Shown here in pieces: positions 42,580 to 53,369 of a stretch of DNA of 64,000 nt; position 1 is the first letter of the stretch; each line of letters starts with the position of its first letter. Made by a program: the position numbers and the translations under genes. The notes beneath the pieces were generated by a model. That model was not told where the DNA came from. It did no database searches and saw only the letters and a program-made list of their open reading frames with translations. This DNA is from Pseudofabraea citricarpa (lineage: Eukaryota > Ascomycota > Leotiomycetes > Helotiales > Dermateaceae): the NCBI GenBank assembly GCA_029641185.1, contig JAPWGK010000013.1, positions 124,001-188,000 of the forward strand, read 5' to 3'.

Positions 42580-44306
42580 CTACACAAACTTGCTGTCCTT
42601 GCTTACGTACAAATCAACATATGTATCAACAGACATGTCCATCAACCCTTTTGCATCATTACCAAGATCGACCAACTCCTTGACCTTTGCCTCTGAGTAA
42701 TGCGGTCCGAGATGTCTCTTGTACTTGGCAAGAATTTCTGGCTTGGCCTCCTCTCGTCTCAATCTGTGTCCAAGCGGTGCAGCAACGTGAACTTCCTCAA
42801 AGACAGTTCCGTCGTTGAGAGTGACAGTGAGAGCATTTGGGATGGTTCGAAGCTCTGGATTATGGTAATCAAGAGTCATTTGAGGATCCTCAACGCATGC
42901 GATCTTTTGCCTAAGGGACTCGACGAGTGGAGATGTTGCAGCCTCTCCTCCATCGGTATAGTCGGTGGCTTCTAGACGTCCATAAACGAGCATGACAGAA
43001 GCCATGTATTGAATGCAATGATCACGGTCTGCAAAATTGTCCATAGGCTTGAATTGTTTGTCGATGATTCGGACGCAAGCCTCGTGAGTTCTGCAAGTGA
43101 CACTCTTGATATCCGCAGCAGACTTGCCCATATCCTTGAGCTTGAAGTGGATGTTCTTTGCGCATTCGATAGCAGTTTGAGAGTGAAACTCGGCAGGGTA
43201 TGAAACCTTGAAAAGAACATTCTCCATGACATAGCTGCCGTACGGGCGTTGGAATTCGAATGGCTTGCCTTTGAATAGAACGTCGTAGAACCCCCAAACT
43301 GGAGCAGACAGAACTGTTGGTACTCCTGGCTCACCCTTTGCAACCTTCAAAACAAGGTTGACAGCACGCTGACAAGCGTCTCCTGCAGCCCATGATTTTC
43401 TTGACATCGTGTTGGGAGAGTGGCGGTAAGTTCGCAGACTTTGTCCATCAACCCAAGCTTGCGAAACGGCATCTGCAGTTTGCTTCTCACTCAATCCAAG
43501 CATTTTAGAGACAACGGCAGCACTGGCAACCTTGACAAGTACAACATGATCCAAACCAACCTTATTATAGGAGTTCAAGAGAGCCAAGCAACCTTGAATC
43601 TCATGTGCCTTAATCATAGCCTCCAAGACTTCCTTAACAGTTATGATCTTTCCATTTCCTAGCTTTCCCCCAGCACGGTTGGTTCGCGATATCCAGTCTG
43701 CCACGGCAAGAATCGCACCGAGATTGTCCGAAGGATGACCCCATTCTGCAGCTAGCCAGCAATCGTTGTAGTCTAACCATCTGATCATCGTACCGATATT
43801 AAAAGCACCATTGACCGGGTCGAGCTGGAAGTCAGTGCCTGGGATCTTTGTGCCATTAGGGACGGTAGTGCCCTCCACGATAGGACCCAGCAATTTGGTG
43901 CATTCCTTGAAGCGTAGACCTTCAAGGCCGCATCCAAGTGTATCGAGAAGAACGAATCGTGCCGTATCAAACTCGTGGCGGGGTCAGCTTGGGACAAGCG
44001 GAAGGTGGGGAAGCTTGGACGTACGGCGAGCTCAGACTCTATGGGAGTATTATGCACATAGCTAGCGATATCCTTGATCTCAGGATCATATTCTCTGGCC
44101 TGTGGCGGCGGAGGAGCTCCAGATTGCAGGTGCGACATGGTGGAGAACTGTTTAAAGGTTACAAGACGCGGGGAAGTTCTGAGATGTGTTGTTGTTGTTG
44201 TTGTTGAGGTTGTTGAGGCCAGTGGAGCTCTAGTAAGTCGCGATTGGAGGGCGGGCAACCGTAAGTGTCTTGTTGCTGTGTGAAGACCACGCTTGACAGA
44301 AGACAT
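42580..44306 (-). CDS. 2-methylcitrate dehydratase, mitochondrial (MmgE/PrpD family)
   Basis: It dehydrates 2-methylcitrate in the methylcitrate cycle, which detoxifies propionyl-CoA. Exons (minus): 44306-44025 and 43971-42580, 557 aa; the 53-nt intron joins IESELA to FDTARFVLLDTLGC. The first 57 residues are Arg/Thr-rich with a poly-Thr run, fitting a mitochondrial presequence. PrpD landmarks are DPVNGAFNIGTMIRWLDYND, WLAAEWGHPSDNLGAILAVA, LGLSEKQTADAVSQAWVDGQ, RTYRHSPNTMSRKSWAAGDA, VSYPAEFHSQTAIECA, DNFADRDHCIQYM and the PALGHR-like AAPLGHRLRREEA. No other methylcitrate-cycle gene is next to it. Confidence 0.94.
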
Positions 44307-44813
44307 GGTCGGAGACGAAGGCGAGGGAAGTGAGGAGAGTGAGCGAGGTGAGCGAGGTGAAGGAGTTGAATTGGAAATCCGAGGATCGCAACAGCTTGCT
44401 TTTTGAAAAGAGAGAGCGTCTGGTTATCTGGAGATTTCACATCCCCAGCCGCCTCCCCGCAACCCCTCGGCTCCTACTTCCTCGGTTCCCAGCGGCCTTG
44501 AGCCACCGAACATCGCACGCCGATTGTTAGGTCACATGATCTACGCTCGTTAAACGAAAAGAAGGCAGGTATGGGATGGGTATGGTGTGAAAGTACGAAA
44601 CTTCAGTCAGTACCTGCAAAGCAGAACTGAAGGGGGTATTGTTGTCGTATCCATCCGCATGCCGTCTACTGGTACAAAGCCTCAAAGCGCAGGACGTGGA
44701 AATCTTCCTTCAATCCCCAGTCATCATGACTGAACACCATGCAAATCCCGCACCGCATGACAGAAGGCATGCAAATCCCATGAGCCCCAGATACGCCCTC
44801 CAGTCCATCATCA
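44307..44813. other. Intergenic region, PrpD promoter
   Basis: 507 bp. Tandem GAGCGAGGT copies near 44340-44362 lie in the 5' flank of the PrpD gene. No other motif recognised. Confidence 0.55.
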
Positions 44814-45281
44814 TCACTCCTCGTCGTCTTCGTCAATAGGCTCTGCAGTCCCATATTGCTCATCATAACTGCTCCACTCGACCGGGAACTCAACAGACCT
44901 GCGTGCTCCACCCTCTTCAACGAAGTTGAAAGCCAGCAGACTTCCATCCTTTAAGCCCAGACTTCTTGGTGACTCTGTACTGCCTTCTTCACCGGTCGCC
45001 AACTCTTGCCATCCCTTGCTTGGTTCAAAAGCATCCACTGGGAGACCGAGAACAACGTCGAGCACCGAGTCGGGAACGGAAAGAGGCTCGTCGGAATCTG
45101 GTGTCGGCAGACCACTAGGATAGCGTTCACGAAGCGTAGTAAGCAGCTCAGAGATGATCGTGGGGAAAGGCGTCAAGGGTGTTATGAGGAGTAGGATCGT
45201 TTGGCGGCCGTGCTTGAAAAGCAGCGTCAAGTCAGTCGGCTGTGTTTCTTCTTTCCTCGCCTGAAGAGCCAGATTAGCCAT
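44814..45281 (-). CDS. Small fungal protein, possible ubiquitin-like beta-grasp fold
   Basis: 155 aa from ATG 45281 (MANLALQARKEETQPT); the open frame extends two codons upstream without an ATG, and an upstream coding exon is possible. The N-terminal pattern LTLLFKHGRQTILLLITPL then FPTIISELLTTLRERYP reads as two strands plus a helix, and later GWQEL and LGLKDGSLLAFNFVEEG look like the closing strands of a beta-grasp (ubiquitin) fold. It ends in an acidic tail and has no C-terminal Gly-Gly, so conjugation is unlikely. I do not recognise a named family; the fold idea is inference from strand pattern. It is divergent from the Tim17/22-like gene, 250 bp away. Confidence 0.6.
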   Translation of the reverse strand: MANLALQARKEETQPTDLTLLFKHGRQTILLLITPLTPFPTIISELLTTLRERYPSGLPTPDSDEPLSVPDSVLDVVLGLPVDAFEPSKGWQELATGEEGSTESPRSLGLKDGSLLAFNFVEEGGARRSVEFPVEWSSYDEQYGTAEPIDEDDEE

Positions 45282-45531
45282 TTCCACTGAGTAGATGAAG
45301 GATGGATACCATTTTGAAGACTGCTGTCGAGCTGCACCAGTGAGATTCTAGGTGTGGGTGATGAAGATAGCAGGAGAATTGCAACGGCGCGGAAAAACCC
45401 ATTAACGCGAGAGGTGAACGAAAGCAGGTGACGACGTTGCAGGGGTAGCTTTTCTTCCCAGGCCCGACTGTTACCCATCATCCTCCTCGTCAGCTTAAGT
45501 ACCACACATCTGTATCCCCTTTCTCAGCACA

Positions 45532-46207
45532 ATGACAGACGCCGAAGATCAAGCCAAGGAGGCAGTGGCACGCTGGCGGGAACAGAGACAGCGCCAGGTC
45601 AAGATCGACTCCAGAATGTCCTTTCCTTTCGTCGTCCGTCTCCCCTTCGCAGCCTTTGTATCCTTCGCGGCGGGCATGGCCCTTGGTCTCCCGCATGGCA
45701 GCCAAGCAGCTGGCCTGCGATTCAGAGCAGAAAACGCACATCGGTTACCAGATTCTCAGACAGGATGGTACCTCTACCATAAGAGCAAGAATTACAAGAT
45801 GGCATTGGCGGGCATCAAGGAGGGGGTCAAGATGGGAGCGAAAGTATCCTTCTGGACTATGGGATTCTTCAGTATCGAGGAGATGCTGGATAGGTATAGA
45901 GGCACCAAAGACTTCCTCAATACTGTTGTTGCTAGTTTGTCTACGGCTGGTGGATTCAGTCTATGGAGTATGTAGTCTCTCAACTAAACCCGCATGTACG
46001 TCGCTTTTGTATCACACACTGATGAACTCAGATCGTTTCCCAGTCACCACAGCCGCGAGAACGGCGAGAAGTGGCCTTGCAATAGGACTTGGGTATGGCC
46101 TCCTACAGGATGGCGTGGGAGCTGCGAGGGGCAGACGGCCGGGATACGTGGATTTGCTCTTTGGAGAAGCGACAGACAAAGCCGACCTCGACGAAGCCAT
46201 AATTTGA
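45532..46207 (+). CDS. Tim17/22-like small mitochondrial membrane protein
   Basis: Exons: 45532-45967 and 46032-46207, 203 aa; the 64-nt intron joins GGFSLW to NRFPVTTAARTARSGL. A charged N-terminus (EDQAKEAVARWREQRQRQVK) precedes hydrophobic segments FVVRLPFAAFVSFAAGMALG, KVSFWTMGFFSIEEML, TVVASLSTAGGFSLW and GLAIGLGYGLLQDGV. Spacing of small-residue membrane helices, with Gly-x3-Gly-like motifs, recalls the Tim17/22/23 family, but the family signature is not complete. The C-terminus (GRRPGYVDLLFG) is soluble. I take it as a conserved fungal membrane protein, probably of mitochondria; the import role is uncertain. Confidence 0.7.
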
Positions 46208-47040
46208 AAGCCTTTGCGTCCTTACCCGTCGCACTGCGTTAAGGTATAAACCGTTCGCAGCACGGCATCTAATATGTCCCGAGCCTTACCAGGCCTTCGA
46301 GCGCATGAATTTTTGGTCCCTCCCCAGCTTACCAGATGTGGGATATTATTCGCCTTTATTGGGAGCTCAGCCGTATATGATTCCGTGTTGTCGTAGATAT
46401 GCGTATACTGTACTCCCCGTTGGCAAAGATGATTTCAGGCGTGAACCAGGGTGGGCAGGAAATAGACACCCTGATCTTCAGATTCGGAATCACTACTACA
46501 ACAGAAGGCCATGGCGAGTAGCATCACTTCAGTTAGAGGGCGACGGTGGAACGGTTTATAGCAAAACAGCGGTTCATTACAGTACTGGTGTGGCACCATC
46601 ACGGTACAAATTACAGTGGTTGGTGCTTCCTTTTCAGATGAAATCTGCTCTCAGCTAATTCAATGCCAGTCAGACGGCACTGAATGCCGAATAGATATGC
46701 CCGGCTAGCAAAGGGAACCTAAAAGCTTTACGAAGGATTAGCAAATCATTGGAGTAAGAAACCAAGACCGAAACCAAGCCGGCGATAGGGAAGTAAAAGA
46801 CAAGCTCAGATTGAAAACATGGATAGCCCGCTTGGGGATATTTACCGACTGGTCAGTTCATATACCGAAACAGGGACCAATTATGGATTGTGACTGCGAA
46901 ATCCTAGGGAGGGCTGAGATGTAAAGTGTTAAGGGTGGCCATCATTTATTCAGCCTTTGAAGACTCAGTTCCACCACACAATAAAACTCTCCTTGCAAAC
47001 TACTCTTCCCTCGTGCCTCAATTATGGTTGGTAAATGTTT
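46208..47040. other. Intergenic region
   Basis: 833 bp between convergent genes. A 117-codon frame (46305-46658) has no recognisable domain or splice context and was not called. Nothing else seen. Confidence 0.5.
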
Positions 47041-48128
47041 TTAAGAGCGCTTGTGCTTCTTAGTAGGTCTCTCACTACCACTAAATCCATTCTCTGAATC
47101 CTCGCTTTCCTGGCCTTCGAGTTCTTCATCGTCGGATTCAAAATCTGCATCAGAGAGAGCGTCTTGCTCTTGTGCTTGTGCTACTAAAAATCAGGATCGT
47201 TCAAAAAGGGGTAATAGCGAAACTTACTGAAATATCGAATGGCACCAGGCCATAAATCCTCAGTTATAGCAACAGCCAGATCATCGCCATCTGGAAATAT
47301 CTCTAGACTCATCCCAACATCTTCCTCGTCGTCCTCTTTCCCGTCCGGCTCCTCCGAAATAGCCTGGCCGGATTTTCTTAGTATCCTACGTTCTACCTCC
47401 TTCGTCTTTGCATCGTCACTCTCCTTCTGGCTAATATTGCGGCCGATGAATCCAAACCAAGCAAAAAAGCTCAATCCACCCATACCCGTGCTCTCAATCT
47501 TCTTCATTAGTGACTTCTGCTCAAGCGTTAGACCCTTTGTCTTCTCTATGCTTGAATCTTTGTGCTGCGCATCCCACGACTTGCAAACGAGATCGAGCAA
47601 TCCCCCCGTGAGGTCCTTTCCCTTCTTCCATTTTATCGGTACGGGCTCTGAGACCAGTCCTGACCAACCGTCCTTGCCCTTTCTGTGCCAAAACTTCTTC
47701 TCCAACACCGCATCTTCGAAATAGTCGTTTTCTGTAAAAGTCCAGGTGATAGCAACACTGCGCGGATCGCCTTCCGGTTTCCGGGCTAGTTCGAAATGCG
47801 AGACTGAGAGGCTGCTTAAGGATGAGAGTAGGAGCGCGGAATCAGAAGGTTGAATGTATTGATCGATATCAGGCGGAGCCTGCTCTAGAACGAGCGGCCA
47901 GAAGTTTGGGATCTGTGAGACAGTCTTGTGCCGGCGCGTGTAGAGGGGAGCTGTGAGAGCGACCTGCTGTTTAACTGATGTCAAGGTCAGTATGCTATAT
48001 ATATCGAGGCCCGATTTGTGAGCTCGGGGGGGTTACACACTGATCTCGGTCTCGGCGTCGTCAAAATCTTTCTCAATCTCAGCCAAATCCTCATAAGTGA
48101 CTGAAGTATCTTCCAACGCAGCAGCCAT
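47041..48128 (-). CDS. NAP-family histone chaperone (SET/Vps75-like)
   Basis: Histone H3-H4/H2A-H2B chaperone of the NAP/SET family, nuclear. Exons (minus): 48128-48041, 47974-47228, 47183-47041, 325 aa; an in-frame ATG at 48161 would add 11 residues. The dimerisation helix spans the first intron: YEDLAEIEKDFDDAETEIIK then QQVALTAPLYTRRHKTVSQI and PNFWPLVLEQAP. The earmuff domain shows ALLLSSLSSLSVSHFELA, SVAITWTFTENDYFEDAVLE, SFFAWFGFIG and EIFPDGDDLAVAITEDLWPG. The short last exon encodes an acidic Asp/Glu tail ending in a basic PTKKHKRS, a likely nuclear localisation signal. Intron 2 is only 44 nt. Confidence 0.92.
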
Positions 48129-48943
48129 AGCGACAGTGGTGAAGGCGAACTTCTGGGGCATATCCAGCTCTAGTACGTTGTGAGAGTTTACTTATTGATG
48201 GTCAGGAGGAAAAGCTGCGAGGACCACGCCTGTGATTGAGCGTTTCAATGGGTCTTGGTTGGAATTGTGCGGCTTGTGACTGGATGTCACTCGAGAGCTG
48301 GATTGGTGACGAGCGGAATGTCACTGGCATGCGATAGATGGCGCGGCCGAGATTTGCCAGTCCACCACGGGAATTGCTGGATGGTAAGCATGCCTGCTTC
48401 TTTCTATGGTATTCCTTGATTTAGCTAACCAATTGGGAAACATTCGACAGATAGTCTTTAAGATTGAATTATCATCTAAATTTAGCTTGTAACAATAACA
48501 ATATTCACTCCATTTTCGCTTACCATGAAGACGAAGCTAGCATAGCAGTGTTTCATTATTAAACCCTGATCGTTAGTTGTTGTTGTTATATTATACTTAT
48601 TCTTTGGGGAGCTAAAGAGAATTGATGGTATTATGCTTAAGGATTCATATCATAATGAAGGAACAACAGAAAATGTGGGTGCACATGTAGAAATGTTTGC
48701 AATTAAGAGACGCGATTTTTACGACAAACTTTTTCTTTGTTTGTAGGAAATAAAGAATTCTATAGAATAGTTGGGTTTGCTTGGCCCAGAGCAGCCGGTT
48801 GGCTACCCATAAAGTTTCGAATAGGATAGGTTGAATGGCCTTTGGTTGCATCGGACTCAATGAGTATTAAATATCTTGATCCTTCCCAGAGCCCATTTGC
48901 CAAATATCACCCAATCCAATCATCCCAGGAAGTTCAACACAAC
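48129..48943. other. Intergenic region
   Basis: 815 bp, A+T-rich between 48420 and 48800. It forms the 5' flank of both neighbouring genes. Nothing recognised. Confidence 0.55.
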
Positions 48944-49762
48944 ATGTCCTACCCCGGCCGGTCTCCCTTTTACCGGACTAGCAGATCAAGGGCTGGATAT
49001 TACAACGATGCTTCAGCTCAAGGTGAACCTCAGGTTTACTATGCACCATATTTTGATCCGGCCTACGTGGCCATGCTGAGCATGCAGAACCAACAAGCAA
49101 CAGGTGCTAGAAGGATGGCGAATTTACAAGATCATATGAGCAGGTTGGCGCCCTTCGATAATGAACCAATCCCCAAGCCATCTCGACTTCTAAACATCCC
49201 AATGTCTTTAGAAAGGCTACCGTTTCGAAGAGCGATGACAAAGTTACTCCACCAGCTTGAGAAAGCTAGGGAACTCTATAACAATTCCAAAACAGAATTC
49301 GACACTGAGATCACCTCCATCAAGAACTATGCAGATGAGAAAACTGTGGACAAATTGTGGGGTTTGAAAATTGAAAGGAAGAAGGATGATGATGCCAATA
49401 CTGGAACAGCTGCCGAGCCTCTTTTCGACCAGTTCTGTGACATGGAGAGTAGCTTGAAAGAATGCCTGCAACTAGTCCAAAACTCAATCGTGGACACTGG
49501 TGTCAAAACTTCCGGAAAAGAACGACGGCGAATCGACGCTGCACACCGAATGCTGGAGAAAGTTCGCACGCCTGGATCTCAAATCCTAGATCTGTTGCAA
49601 ATGGCTCACGAAGGACCAGAGTATTGCGGAGAGCTAGTCTCAGAACTAGACAATTTGAAAACACTGATCAGCCCAAGCGCCAATGGAGAGGCGTACAAGA
49701 ATGATGGCGATGGCAACACAGATGGGGGTGGTTTCGGGACTGAAGAATACATTGGTCATTGA
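48944..49762 (+). CDS. Hypothetical protein, probably fungal-specific
   Basis: 272 aa from the ATG at 48944 (MSYPGRSPFYRTSRSRAGYY), chosen for its A at -3; an in-frame ATG at 48860 would add 28 residues. The N-terminus is Tyr/Arg/Pro-rich (GEPQVYYAPYFDPAYVAMLS). From about residue 85 it is helical and charged (LPFRRAMTKLLHQLEKAREL, KTEFDTEITSIKNYADEKTV, KECLQLVQNSIVDTG, RRRIDAAHRMLEKVRTPGSQ), and it ends with a Gly/Asp-rich tail. No signal peptide, membrane segment or domain is recognised. The 815 bp of gene-free DNA upstream, and codon use like its neighbours', suggest a single-exon gene. Function unknown. Confidence 0.6.
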   Translation: MSYPGRSPFYRTSRSRAGYYNDASAQGEPQVYYAPYFDPAYVAMLSMQNQQATGARRMANLQDHMSRLAPFDNEPIPKPSRLLNIPMSLERLPFRRAMTKLLHQLEKARELYNNSKTEFDTEITSIKNYADEKTVDKLWGLKIERKKDDDANTGTAAEPLFDQFCDMESSLKECLQLVQNSIVDTGVKTSGKERRRIDAAHRMLEKVRTPGSQILDLLQMAHEGPEYCGELVSELDNLKTLISPSANGEAYKNDGDGNTDGGGFGTEEYIGH

Positions 49763-50802
49763 ATGTGAGTGTGATCAGCCTCGTGTCACTATTGACTGAC
49801 CATAACAATGCCAGGTGCACGGGTTATCTAATGCAGCAAATCTATCTTCCGCTTGAATTCTGAGGGTTGTCTGGCTAGTGTAATAATGCTAGATATGGTT
49901 CATTGCAACAAGACGCAACAGCAAGGACGTTTCCTTTGAAGATTTTGCCTTGCGAGGATGTTCTTGGATGCCTCGGCGGATTCTGCATAGTCCCATAGAC
50001 GGAAATGGAATATTAGTAGTATCCTTGTTCTGTGTCCGGATCCGAGTGAGAACTGACCTAAGGGGGGAATGGGTGAAGCATCGTCCTCCACAGAGTAATC
50101 GGAATCGAATTGTACTCATCTACCAAACACTGCTTCCACAGTAGAATAGAAGATCAGCACGCCACGTATTGCACTTAAGTGTCGTACCGCAAAGCAGTAC
50201 ACACAATCTTCGCAACGGCTCTCCCATAGGAACAAAACACTCTACACTTTTCTCAACCTGAAGGAAGATATATAGAGAGAGGCGGTGCCCTGCTTTTCTG
50301 ATGCCAATTGCAGACGTGAAGATCACGCCAAACCGTCACCGGTAGACCAGGCCCTCCTCCAGAGAGGAAGGATGAAGGTAGGTTTGAAGAGTACTCCGAA
50401 TTTCTCATATGCATGAATATGATCTGGGAAGATCTGATAGATTGTTTGTGGTGAGACAACCTATCTGCTTGTGGCATAGAAACGCGGCGTTGAAGAGGAC
50501 GACGCTTAGAGGAGGAAGAAGACTTTCAAAAAAAAAGATTTGACCTTAAAGCTAAACTTGGCGCTAGCGGGACGTCGACCGGGCACGCGCCATGGGCTCC
50601 CCAGCTTCGGGTCCGGATTAACCAGTTCCCGTTCATCGTCGTCATACCAGCACTGCCACCATTGGCAGAACATCAGAGATGAGACGAGGAATTAATGCGC
50701 CAGCCTGAATAACTTCTTCATCAATAATTGTCCTTCAGTACAGCGTCACTTCCAAAGAATCTACACGATAGCTCCTTCATATCCGCCGAGAAATCTCTGA
50801 AT
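49763..50802. other. Intergenic region
   Basis: 1040 bp. Several short frames on both strands lack support. Nothing recognised beyond the promoter position for the zinc-ribbon gene. Confidence 0.5.
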
Positions 50803-51318
50803 ATGTGCTTTATTTTCACTTGTGGAGAGCATGGTGAGCCACGTTACGCCGCTTCAAGAGAGTCGCAAACAGCTAAGAATAACAACAGAATTCTCCTCCC
50901 AACTCAAAGGATACGAGAGTGTCATATGCCAATGCCATAACTGCGTAAGTTTCTTGCCAACATAATCTCTTGCGCTATTTCCTACAAGTCCGAGGCCATG
51001 TAGCTAACAGATTCCTACCAGGGGAACTATTCTGGAAGAGTAATCAAGCGCCATCCCTGGTTTACCTTCTGCTTCGTTCCCGTCATCCCTCTGAGCATGC
51101 ACGCATACGAAGATGTGGTATGCTCAATCTGCAACTTTGCCCAGCCCTTGAAGAATAGACAAGATATCATGGCTCAGATGAATGGTGGAGGAAGCCAGCC
51201 TGGACATCAGCTTCAGAATCAGAAACCTCCACCAGGAGTAGGAGGAGGGCCCCCACCTGGCTGGGGAAGTGGTCCGCCGGGACAGCCGCAACAGCAGCAG
51301 AACATGCAGTATAGATAA
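50803..51318 (+). CDS. Small zinc-ribbon protein (zinc_ribbon_15 type)
   Basis: Exons: 50803-50833, 50889-50944, 51022-51318, 127 aa. Single-frame scans see only the last exon; joining restores a fungal zinc-ribbon pattern: MCFIFTCGEHEFSSQLKGYE then SVICQCHNCGNYSGRVIKRH, WFTFCFVPVIPLS and DVVCSICNFAQPL. The pairs in QCHNC and CSIC are the likely zinc ligands, flanking the aromatic stretch PWFTFCFVPVIP. The tail is Gly/Pro/Gln-rich (GGGPPPGWGSGPPGQ) and disordered. All junctions are GT-AG with good branch sites. Proteins of this family are small and of unknown function; a role beyond metal binding cannot be stated. Confidence 0.82.
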
Positions 51319-52236
51319 GAGCGCACCAGGTTACAGGATATTTGGAATGGCTAGGGTAGGCGGGAACGGGCTGGCGAAAAAGGATCTGAGTTCATAATAC
51401 CGTTTCCAGAACTTGGGCGTTACGGCTGTATCTAAATTGCACAGACTACCATGGGGAGTTAAAGGCTGTGTTGAATTAAAGATAATAAGACTTGTATTTC
51501 AATGGGTGTATTGTCAAATTGCTTGGATATTTGCTCTATTCAATTAAGTCTCACCATACATCAAGCGCATCTGGACTCATGGGTGCCACAGTACTTTTAG
51601 TTCTAGGTCATTCTCTATATTTCATAGACAATTTAATCCGACAGTACTCAAAACACATCTCGTAACATTCTATGGCAATTAGACCACCACGTCTGCAACC
51701 CTTTTCTACTCTGGTACAAAACTTTGCGTCTCAGTATAACATGGCGGAAGCAAATTCCCACAACGCTTTATATGACTTTCGTGAATCCTGGGCCTTCACG
51801 GGTAACATACAGCTTAAGTGCGAAAACTAGCGATGTGAGTCGAAGTTCATTAGAATATTCATGGCCTACATATTGTTGACCAGCTGGCTTGATGACAAAG
51901 TGAATTCCAAACTCCCGATGGTAAGCTTGCAGAGAACAATGCTCTCTGCTTTATTCAAACACTGTCATTTTACAATCGTGCGAGTTGAAGATGCTAAACA
52001 GGGTTGTCGTAGTGTGTAGGGAGTAGTCTCTTGAGATACCGTGGATCCCAAAGATAGCGACAGCGCTGAGGCTAGGGGATGATACCATGAATAACGCTAG
52101 AACTGGAACACGCTCGGGAATACTATAGCAGGCAAGAAACTAATGGAACAGGTAGCCCTGAAGATATATTTCCAAACGCCATAACTCCAAGGTATCATCC
52201 TTTTATGCCTGAACCCTTTAGTTGATATGCATCCTC
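51319..52236. other. Intergenic region
   Basis: 918 bp between convergent genes; nothing recognised. Confidence 0.55.
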
Positions 52237-53369
52237 TTATCTCATAATAGCTCTCACATCCCATACCAGTAACCTCTCATCCCAAGCACATGTAGCACAC
52301 CATCCTTCGGCACCAAACAAGCACCAATCAACACCAGTAGCGAACTCTGTATGTCTACCCATCAATCCAAGTTGTTTGGCCCCTCCTATCATGCCTGGGT
52401 GTGAATTTGTGGTCCCGTCTGTCCAAACCCGACAGGTCATATCATAGCTAGCACTTAGGAGAACATCACTGAGATGTGGACTCCATGCCAGTTTTCTAAC
52501 TGCATATTGATGTCCCTCAAGTAATGCGACCGGACCTGCTCGAGGATTGCGAATATCAAAAGTGCGTACAATAGAATCAACTCCTCCCGTGGCGATAATC
52601 GTGTCTCGGTACTTATTCCAGTCATGTGTCAATGCTTCGGCTGGTGGGAAATTCTGACGATTGCCTCCTACTGGGGCAATGCCGCTTGTGGTATTCGGTC
52701 CATGTATGGGAATGAGGTGTACAAGGTGATTTGAGGCAGAGGCCGGTGTACGAAGATCGAATATTCGGAGGTGGGAGTCGGACGTGACGGAAGAGAGTAC
52801 GGATGGAGAATGTGGTGAGAAGGCTGTACTGTATGTACAAGAATGCGTAGGGAGGGTGAGAACAGAGGCAGGCCTTTGCGGCGACCACTGCATTCATTAG
52901 CTGTATAAATAGCGGGGTTGGAGGGGTAGTACGATTTTGATTGTACCGTCCCAGGAACTCGACGCAAATGTGTCCTTTGTGACCAAGTTCCAAGATACTG
53001 AGTATACCTCTCGATTGTGCTCTTGCCATGACATTACGGGGAAGTCGGGTAGTGTTACGTCGAATAGCTTGACCGAGCCATCTCCACAAGCAACAGCAAT
53101 CTGATTCTCATGCGCTTCCGACCATGCGGTGTCGTAGAGGGAGTCTTGAGTATCGTACCTAGTAGCAGTTAGCACGACAAAGCTAGAAATAAGAGTCTAG
53201 CTCACCATTTCTCTGCTTGTATCCCGTTTGCACTCAGACCGAGAATATACAATCGACCATTTCCAACAAGACCGTAGTTTGCAGAAGCAGCAACCGCTAT
53301 GCGAGAGTCAAAAAAGGGAGAATACTTCACAGCATAGCCATTATAGCCCTGAGTGCGAAACTCTAGCAT
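52237..53369 (-). CDS. pex7: PEX7, receptor for PTS2 peroxisomal proteins (WD40)
   Basis: Pex7 is a beta-propeller that carries PTS2 proteins to peroxisomes. Exons (minus): 53369-53206, 53158-52933, 52887-52237, 346 aa. It starts MLEFRTQGYNGYAVKYSPFF, typical of Pex7; an in-frame ATG three codons upstream (53378) is possible. WD repeats follow: NQIAVACGDGSVKLFDV, TFASSSWDGTIKIWSPQRP (rebuilt across intron 2), VLSSVTSDSHLRIFDLR, TIIATGGVDSIVRTFDIRN, VLLSASYDMTCRVWTDG, and the closing CATCAWDERLLVWDVRAIM. Introns are 47 and 45 nt. Two CACGTG boxes lie upstream (53497 and 53584). With PEX16 it is the second peroxin in the window. Confidence 0.95.

Noticed and set aside
46305..46658. 117-codon plus-strand frame
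   Set aside because: No recognisable domain; composition and position suggest 3' flank of the membrane-protein gene.
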